DNA from: Crotalaria pallida
Lineage: Eukaryota; Streptophyta; Magnoliopsida; Fabales; Fabaceae
DNA: 64,000 nt
Assembly (NCBI GenBank): GCA_037953625.1
Contig: CM075651.1
Location: 135,498,501-135,562,500, forward strand
Direction of reading: 5' to 3'
Shown here: positions 58,250 through 64,000 of the stretch, in pieces
Position numbering within the stretch: the stretch's first letter is position 1
Layout of the letters: every line of letters begins with the position of its first letter
Notes under the pieces: model-generated
Seen by the model: the letters and a program-made list of their open reading frames with translations, nothing else
Databases searched by the model: none
What the model was told of the DNA's origin: nothing
Translations under genes and position numbers: made by a program

Positions 58250-59120
58250 GTGAACTAATCGCTTATCGGTGATTCGATAAGATATGTTTTTTTGGTAAAG
58301 TATTTCAAATGTGATATTCACAAATGCGAGTAAGGTGATTTTATTGGGTAAGACTCTTCCGATATGGTATGCTTGAACTACTCACTTATTGCCAAACTAT
58401 ACTATACAAATAAAAGTTTGATAAGTGAGATGGACAATTTGAGTGTTCATGATGGAAATCTGGAATTTGAACACTTTATTTTATCCAAGAACCCCGTTGT
58501 TTTTTTATTCCGAAAATACCCTTTTCATCTTAAATCCCAAATCCTTCTTTTTTCTTCCCCTTCCCCCACCCCATCCTCCTCTGCGTCCTCTTCTTCTTTT
58601 TCCCCCTCCCCTCCCTCCTCTACATCTTTTCCCCCTTCCCTCCCCCTCCGTGTCTTCTTCTTCCCCCTCCCCCTCTCCTCCGTATCCTCTTTTTCCGCTC
58701 ATATTTTCTGATTTGTAGGTGAGTTCTTGTTGATGGTGGATTTCATTTGTTTGCATTTATAGGTTATTTGATGAAAAAATTTGACTTGCTAGATCCTATA
58801 ATCAAAGTTCCAACACTTCTTACAATGGGTAGTAAGGATTATGTTCTTAAGTTTTCAAGGATCGAGGATTTAACAAAGGGTGAAAAAGCCAAACAAGTTG
58901 ACCTATGTTGTCTTATTTACCGATAAATACTTGTAATGGGCCTGGTCTTAAAAATTTATTGGTCTAATAAGATTTTTTTTAAATATGGGGTATAAAAAAA
59001 ATTTCGATAACCCACTGTCCAAAAATATTCCAAATAAAGGAAATTTTAGGATTTTTATACTTAAAATGGAATTTGTGGAAGAAAAAGGAGTTTGTATTAG
59101 AGGACTCTTCATAATGGTAG
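58250..59120. other. Spacer with a strong polypyrimidine stretch
   Basis: Positions 58,545-58,690 are almost purely C and T on the plus strand (cttcccc, tcccccac and cctcc blocks). ORFs in all frames are low-complexity. It may be the leader-like part of a lost DNA transposon, like the C-rich interior at 10,925-11,100. Not assigned. Confidence 0.4.
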
Positions 59121-59129
59121 ATTGGACTT

Positions 59130-59383
59130 GGGGATTAGTCTACAAACACCGTTTTTTATCTCGCAAACCCCGTTCTTTTTCGATGGGGTTCTGTCGGAAT
59201 ATTTTCCGATACCCCCGAGTCAAAAAAATTCATTTTCCAACTTTAAAAATGATTTTTTACTAAGAGAGTATTCGGAAAAATTCAATTTTACGACTTGGGG
59301 GTATCAAAAAATATTCCGACAGAACCCCATCGAAAAAAAACGGGATTTGCAGGATAAAAAACGGTGTTTGTAGACTAATCCCC
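59130..59383. mobile_element. Palindromic Mutator-type MITE, 254 bp
   Basis: Arms of about 110 bp start ggggattagtctacaaacac and are near-perfect reverse complements, with a short AT-rich loop at about 59,240. The flanks attggactt (59,121-59,129) and attgaactt (59,384-59,392) differ at one base, as for a 9-bp duplication. Both arms carry gatggggttctgtcggaata. Confidence 0.82.
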
Positions 59384-59398
59384 ATTGAACTTAGGTCC

Positions 59399-59530
59399 AT
59401 GGCCCATAACTCACTTTGATACTTCTCCTTTAAAAAAAAAATAATACCCAAATTGTTTATCTAGCCCATAAAGTTTTTCTAAGAAACGGAACCCTAATTG
59501 GAACCCCAAGCATCTTATATATAAACATAC
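59399..59530 (+). promoter_or_regulatory. Promoter with site II and telo-box motifs
   Basis: Two site-II-like agccca/ggccca motifs (59,401-59,406 and 59,463-59,468), a telo-box-like aaccctaa (59,490-59,497) and a TATA element tatatataaac (59,515-59,525) lie in order. This arrangement is typical of plant ribosomal protein and snoRNA genes. Transcription would start near 59,550 and run toward the two snoRNA-like sequences. Confidence 0.6.
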
Positions 59531-59654
59531 CACCGCCTCTGCTGCTTCCATCGTCCCGAAGGATCAGCTGTGTTTCTGTCAAAGATTTTACCTTTTTTGT
59601 TTTTTATATTTAATTTTTTATGATTTTGATCCTAGGATTGTTAGTGAAATTGAT

Positions 59655-59736
59655 GCACCACGTAGCCCCTTGCAATTTGAAGTATAGTTGCAAGGAAATT
59701 ACGAGTTAAGGTTGTCTAGGTGCAATATTTACAGGC
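59655..59736 (+). ncRNA. Possible H/ACA-like hairpin
   Basis: An 8-bp perfect stem (ccttgcaa/ttgcaagg, loop of 12) sits inside an outer 5-bp stem (gcacc/ggtgc). An aca follows 8 bases downstream and 3 bases before ggc. The layout recalls an H/ACA guide hairpin, but the 3' pocket is long and I find no clear H box. Low confidence. Confidence 0.25.
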
Positions 59737-59861
59737 AATTAAAGTTTATGCTTTTGGGCGATGAACCCAGAAATTTTTCTCGCCCAATTTAATTTTATTT
59801 TTTTGTTGCCAAATAATGTATTTAATTTATGCAGTTTAATTTTTGGTACTTTTTTTTTATG

Positions 59862-59956
59862 AGCAAAGCAAAATGATGAAGTCATTTTTGTGTCTGAAAC
59901 TGATGTGGATCTCTTCTGTATGTTACAGGTCTTCAAAGTTCTCTGATTGCTTTGCT
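59862..59956 (+). ncRNA. C/D-box snoRNA candidate, copy 1
   Basis: A 9-bp perfect terminal stem (agcaaagca / tgctttgct) brackets a C box ATGATGA (59,873-59,879), D' box CTGA (59,894-59,897), C' box with TGATG (59,901-59,905) and D box CTGA (59,943-59,946). Total length is 95 nt. The guide next to the D box (gtcttcaaagttct) is the same in copy 2. Such RNAs direct 2'-O-methylation of rRNA or snRNA in the nucleolus. I did not assign a target. An ACUUUGAA-containing site in 25S rRNA would pair with part of it. The stop-broken ORFs over this region are not genes. Confidence 0.75.
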
Positions 59957-60117
59957 CTCTCTGTGTTGTTGTACTTGTACTTAGATTTCTTCTGTGTGAT
60001 GACATACTTTCAAGTTATGTTTTTTAATGGGAATTTCAGTTTTTTGTTTTCTTTATTTATTTATTTATATGAATTTCAAGTTTTGTTTTTCAATTAGATA
60101 CTTTGCACTTTTCACAC

Positions 60118-60166
<49 letters not shown>
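60118..60166. repeat. (ATT)n microsatellite
   Basis: About 16 uninterrupted tta units between the two snoRNA-like sequences. Likely length-variable. Confidence 0.92.
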
Positions 60167-60291
60167 GTTATGCATTTTTTTTACTAGATATTCATTAAAC
60201 ACTAGCAGTTGGGTAGTTTAACTTTTGAAACTGCATGATAAGATTTTGTTTCAGATTGTGTACCTTTATAGTTTGGAAATAGATAACTGAA

Positions 60292-60380
60292 AGCAAAGCA
60301 ATGTGATGAGGTATTAATATCTGAATGTTCTGATGAATCCTTATATCATATGGTCTTCAAAGTTCTCTGATTGCTTTGCT
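60292..60380 (+). ncRNA. C/D-box snoRNA candidate, copy 2
   Basis: It has the same 9-bp terminal stem (agcaaagca / tgctttgct), C box GTGATGA (60,303-60,309), D' box CTGA (60,321-60,324), C' box CTGATGA (60,330-60,336) and D box CTGA (60,367-60,370), for 89 nt in all. From the guide through the D box to the 3' stem it matches copy 1 base for base over 29 nt. The D' guide (gtattaatat) differs. So the boxes and one guide are kept while other parts drift, the pattern of paralogous guide RNAs in one transcript. Confidence 0.75.
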
Positions 60381-60384
60381 GGTG

Positions 60385-61250
60385 TCACTTTTAGTGTTTT
60401 TCATTTTAATTCAAAGGTTTTGATTTATGATATCTTTAGAATGCATAGGAAAAAGGGGTGGATAGGGAAATGAATTTGATGCGGATGATCGGATATGGTA
60501 TTGGCATGTTATACACCTTAGAAATTAATAACCCTTAGAAAAAGTTGTTGTTTGCTTTGTGCATAATGCCATGTCACTAGTTATTCTTATTCTTGTGTAT
60601 CATAAAACACGGGCACCATAATTCTTAATCTGATTTGCATTAATCTAACAGATTATACGAGCATGGTGCGACAACAATATCATTTTATCTCTGGTTCATC
60701 ATTGCTTCATATGTCTTTGTAAAATGACAGGTGAAGTAGAATTAGGGATGGACATGTTGGATTGCTCTTCAACTTTCTAATTGCTGATAAATGTCAGTAT
60801 TACTAGGTAGCTATATGTTTGTTGTTAGGTTAGTTGTAAATTTGTAATCTTTGAAAAAATGTTTAAGTAATTTTATTAGCCTTTTGCCTATGTTATCTTT
60901 TTGTTAAAGATTTATGGTATTGCCCTGCAATAACTATGGTCTGATGAGATTTTCTTCAAAGCTTTGAAACTTGAATATTGACTTATTTGTGGTACGAGCT
61001 ACCCTATGAGCTTTTTACTTGCACCAAATTACAATGGTGAATGGTGCATAGTTGTTCCAGCAAAATATGTTGGTTATTAAAAGGTTCTGTTAGTTAAAAG
61101 CCCCATTATATTAGAAACGTGCCATCTAATGACTTTTTTCAGGTAGTTGTGGTTCTTAAGCTACACATACACAGTGCACATCCATCGTGTTGTGCTCAAT
61201 TATGAATGTTATTTGGTGCCTTGCAAAGATGCTAAAGAAATGGAAATTTC
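60385..61250 (+). other. Downstream part of a putative non-coding host transcript
   Basis: No ORF or domain recognised. If the promoter at 59,399 drives a host RNA, this may be its later introns or exons. I saw no third C/D box unit that I trust. Confidence 0.35.
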
Positions 61251-61253
61251 AAC

Positions 61254-61679
61254 CTCTGTAGTTAATCCCAGACCCCATAGCATTCCGGCTTTCCCCAAAA
61301 ACGGGATAGCGGATAGTGGGATGATCGGGATATGGATGTTTAGGAAAGCAAAATAACCAATTTATACTATATACATATGAAGGCCAAAAACAGAATAATA
61401 CACAATATTAAAATCATAAACTCAAAATCTATGACATAAATCTAATAAAAGCTTCGGGGATTTGTCGAAATGACCCAAAAGTCCCAAACAAAGCTGCACG
61501 TCATTTTGTTGTCCCTTTCCTAGCGAGATCCCAGTGAGAAATTGGGACTATGAACCTGGGGTAGCTGGGATTTGGAGCTGGGACAGTCAGGATGGAAATC
61601 TGGGATGGGATTCAGCTCCGTGAAAAACTGGGATGAGATCCCGGGATTGCGTGGGATCCCACTAGGATTGACTACAGAG
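61254..61679. mobile_element. hAT-like element, 426 bp
   Basis: Termini ctctgtagttaatcccag and the reverse complement of ctaggattgactacagag. The flanks atttcaac (61,246-61,253) and atttctac (61,680-61,687) differ at one base. The right half has many tgggat/atccc repeats. Confidence 0.72.
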
Positions 61680-61687
61680 ATTTCTAC

Positions 61688-62636
61688 TAGGGGTGTAAGT
61701 GGTCCGGTCTCGGACCGCGAGACCGCCCGGACTGGACTGGATCGGACCAAAAAATGTGATCTGGTTCGATCTCGCGGTCCGGTCCAGTCCCAAAAAATTG
61801 AGGCCATACTTAAATAGTCCGGTCCACGGTCTCACATATTGTTAGACCGCTGGGACCGGACCGGACTGATAAGGTTTAATAAATATTAAAAAAAAAAAGA
61901 AAAAAAACACTAAAGACCTGATTCCTCTTTTTCCCTACCCCCTCCCACACTTCTTTGTCTCGAGTCTCTACCCAGGTGCCGTACTCACCCTCCCACAGTT
62001 CCATACTTCTCTTTCTCTCTACCTCCTCCTCTAATATTGTCTTCCTCCTTCTTCTTTTCTTTTCTTTTTTTTTTTCTCACTTCTCCTCCTTTTCTCTTCT
62101 TCTTATTCTTCCTTTCCTTAAATCAGTGTTTATAAACCAGCCCCACCACCCTCTCTCATGGAGCGCCGCTAGATCCGCCACCGCCACCGTCGTGTCGCGT
62201 CCTCCGTTCGTCCTTCGTCCGCGTCGCACATCTCCTCCTCCGTTTCTCCTCCGTTCGCGTCGCGTCATCCACAGATCTGCCACCGTCGCGTTGCCTCCTC
62301 CGTTCGAGTCCGTTCGTCTTCTCCGATCCGCCACTTTGCTATCTAGATCTGAGATCTCCCTTCTCCTTTCTCCTTTGTGTGATCTGAGATATGTACTTTG
62401 GCTTATTTTTCTCTGATTTGGCTTGATTTTTTTGGATATATCACTTTGGTTGGTTTTTTTTTTTTTTTAAATAAAGTAAAGCTAAAAAGACCGGACCAGA
62501 CCGATCATGAACGGTCCGGTCCGGTCTTTGAAGATACATAATATTGAGACCAGACCGGACTGGACCATACTAAATTGAGCGGTCCGGTCCGTAATATGCT
62601 TCAAAGACTGGACCGGACCGGACCGTTACACCCCTA
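61688..62636. mobile_element. hAT-like element, 949 bp
   Basis: Termini taggggtgtaagtggtccgg and the reverse complement of ccggaccgttacacccctaa. The exact 8-bp duplication is atttctac (61,680-61,687 and 62,637-62,644). Both arms are dense in ggtccggtcc. The interior (about 61,930-62,340) is pyrimidine-rich, then GC-rich (ccgccaccgccaccgtcg) with codon-like texture. It resembles the leader and first exon of a lost transposase or a captured gene. No recognisable domain. Confidence 0.92.
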
Positions 62637-62649
62637 ATTTCTACCATGT

Positions 62650-63440
62650 AATTTAATTGAAGAATCTAAAAAAGATTTGATATATTTGTTTTTAGATTTG
62701 AGAATTTGTAAAAGATATTACTCCAAGCAATATTTATAGGAATGAATTGACGCTCCATTTGCATAATCAGAAGCCCAAATGTGCACTTGCGAGCTTCATG
62801 AGCTTGGGCCTTGAGGAAAAGCCAGAATCTGAAGAATAAGAAGCCAAGGATCGGTTGCCAAGCAATGCTAAGATGGTTATTGAAATGGCTTACTTGCCAT
62901 TGAAATGGTTTTACATTAGTTTTGAAACGTCATGGTAGATTGATGATGCACTTGCTGTGAGGTAGCTTAAGGTTTCATTGATACCGAGTAGAAATTTGAG
63001 GTTGTAGTTAACACAAGAACGTCCTTGTTGCCATGATAAGGATAATCCATATACTAGTATCTATTGTCGACATTCACAAGTAGATAATTTTTTTTTAAGT
63101 TAATGCTTTGAAAAAAATCAAAATGTTACTTCTTTCGATCTTATTTATAGTTTAATTTATAAGTTTTTTTTAAATTTTTTATGAGATATTTATTGTAATT
63201 ATTTATTTGTTTTTTTGTTTATTAATCTAAAATAACATATTTGTGAAGTTTTCATTACAATTATAAAATTAAAATTGTAATATTAAAATATTTTTTAAAA
63301 ATTTATTTTCACTTTACCTGTGTTCCCATGAGTTTTCTGCGCAAAAGCTAACCTTTCACATACAATGAAAGGAATTAGCAAATGTCTTCCAACAATATTT
63401 ATCTCATATACATATTTAGTAGAACTCAATCTCATTCTAA
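62650..63440. other. No gene seen
   Basis: AT-rich spacer. It holds a decayed MITE-like stretch (63,127-63,300) of the same type as 49,063-49,300. Confidence 0.5.
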
Positions 63441-63520
63441 AAGAGTTTTACTTTTTAAACCCCATCGATTGCTCCTTGGCCCTCATTTGAGTTTCGGTTG
63501 ACAAAGCTGCCCCTTGTGTT

Positions 63521-63652
63521 CCGCCTCATATAAGGCGGATGACCTTTCCGCCTTTTAAAGGGCGGGTAAAAAAGAGTGAACATTTCGCTCATAGTAAAGC
63601 GGATACTAAACGTTTTGATGAAGGCGGAAGGATTCCGCCTAGTTTGAGGCGG
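63521..63652. repeat. Cluster of three CCGCCT/AGGCGG inverted repeats
   Basis: The motifs ccgcctcatataaggcgg (63,521-63,538), ccgccttttaaagggcgg (63,548-63,565) and ccgcctagtttgaggcgg (63,635-63,652), plus ggcggaaggattccgcc overlapping the last, form small hairpins in an AT-rich setting. The function or parent element is unknown. Confidence 0.8.
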
Positions 63653-64000
63653 GAGATTATAAAAATTGTGCAATACCAAAAATGCCCATCCGTTCAATTG
63701 AAGGGAGAAACGTTGCTTCTCATATAAGTCAGTAACAAACACAATCTTCTCATATTAACACAAACAAAAAGAAGAGCTCAAAAGAAAAGGAAAGAAAGGT
63801 ATGTTGAAGAATGAAGAAGTTGTTGAAGAATGAAGAGTGATCAAAGACAAAGAAGTCATTGAAGCAACATACTCCACACTCTTGTATGATCAAGACCCAA
63901 GACTTCCCTTTACAAAAGGTACGTTCATCTAAAAAACCCTATATGTTTGAAAAAGAGTATGTGAAAGAGGATGGTTTGAATGGTTGTTTGTGTACCACAA

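Noticed and set aside
57898..58272. 124-codon ORF through GC-rich sequence
   Set aside because: It lies within a delimited hAT-like element and is an artefact of gcccgcc repeats.
58505..58756. Gly/Arg-rich ORF on the minus strand and Ser/Pro-rich ORFs on the plus strand
   Set aside because: Products of a polypyrimidine tract; low complexity in every frame.
60655..60980. Further C/D-box snoRNA units
   Set aside because: Scattered TGATGA and CTGA strings occur, but without a terminal stem or correct spacing.

Overview
This is a plant nuclear window: AT-rich, gene-poor and full of short transposable elements. A legume, perhaps close to Medicago or Trifolium, is the best guess. The basis is the remembered look of the bHLH49-like and SRG1-like proteins and of several repeat families. 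No database was searched.

Layout. Positions 1-19,050 hold a broken tandem array of SRG1-like 2-oxoglutarate/Fe(II) dioxygenase genes. There is a 5' stub (about 4,150-4,346), one intact four-exon gene (6,048-7,447, 363 aa), one pseudogene with two frameshifts and a Mutator-like element in intron 2 (14,935-18,627), and an exon-1 scrap (about 18,990-19,045). Non-coding sequence at 1-176 and 4,150-4,346 recurs at 13,551-13,763 and 14,800-15,000, so the array grew by segmental duplication. A complete eight-exon bHLH gene of the bHLH49/CIB-like group lies on the minus strand (21,660-24,435, 551 aa). From about 25 kb to 50 kb I see no convincing protein gene, only layered transposons. A WIT1-like gene for a tail-anchored nuclear-envelope protein is on the plus strand (coding 51,509-56,733, 690 aa). 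Behind it, at 59.4-60.4 kb, a promoter-like stretch with site II and telo-box motifs precedes two C/D-box snoRNA-like sequences.

Mobile elements. Many can be delimited to the base by their target-site duplications. These include Mutator-like elements with 9-bp duplications (six exact, others imperfect or unproven), five hAT-like elements with 8-bp duplications, over ten Stowaway-type MITEs at TA, several tRNA-type SINEs, two 5'-truncated LINEs inside WIT1 introns (both with perfect 16-bp duplications) and one solo LTR (1,599 bp, 5-bp duplication). Many are nested.

The three intact genes have unrelated jobs (small-molecule oxidation, transcription control, nuclear-envelope tethering) and show no sign of working as a unit. 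The least expected feature is the snoRNA pair. I found no evidence of a wholly new system. Exon boundaries are read from splice motifs and frame alone.
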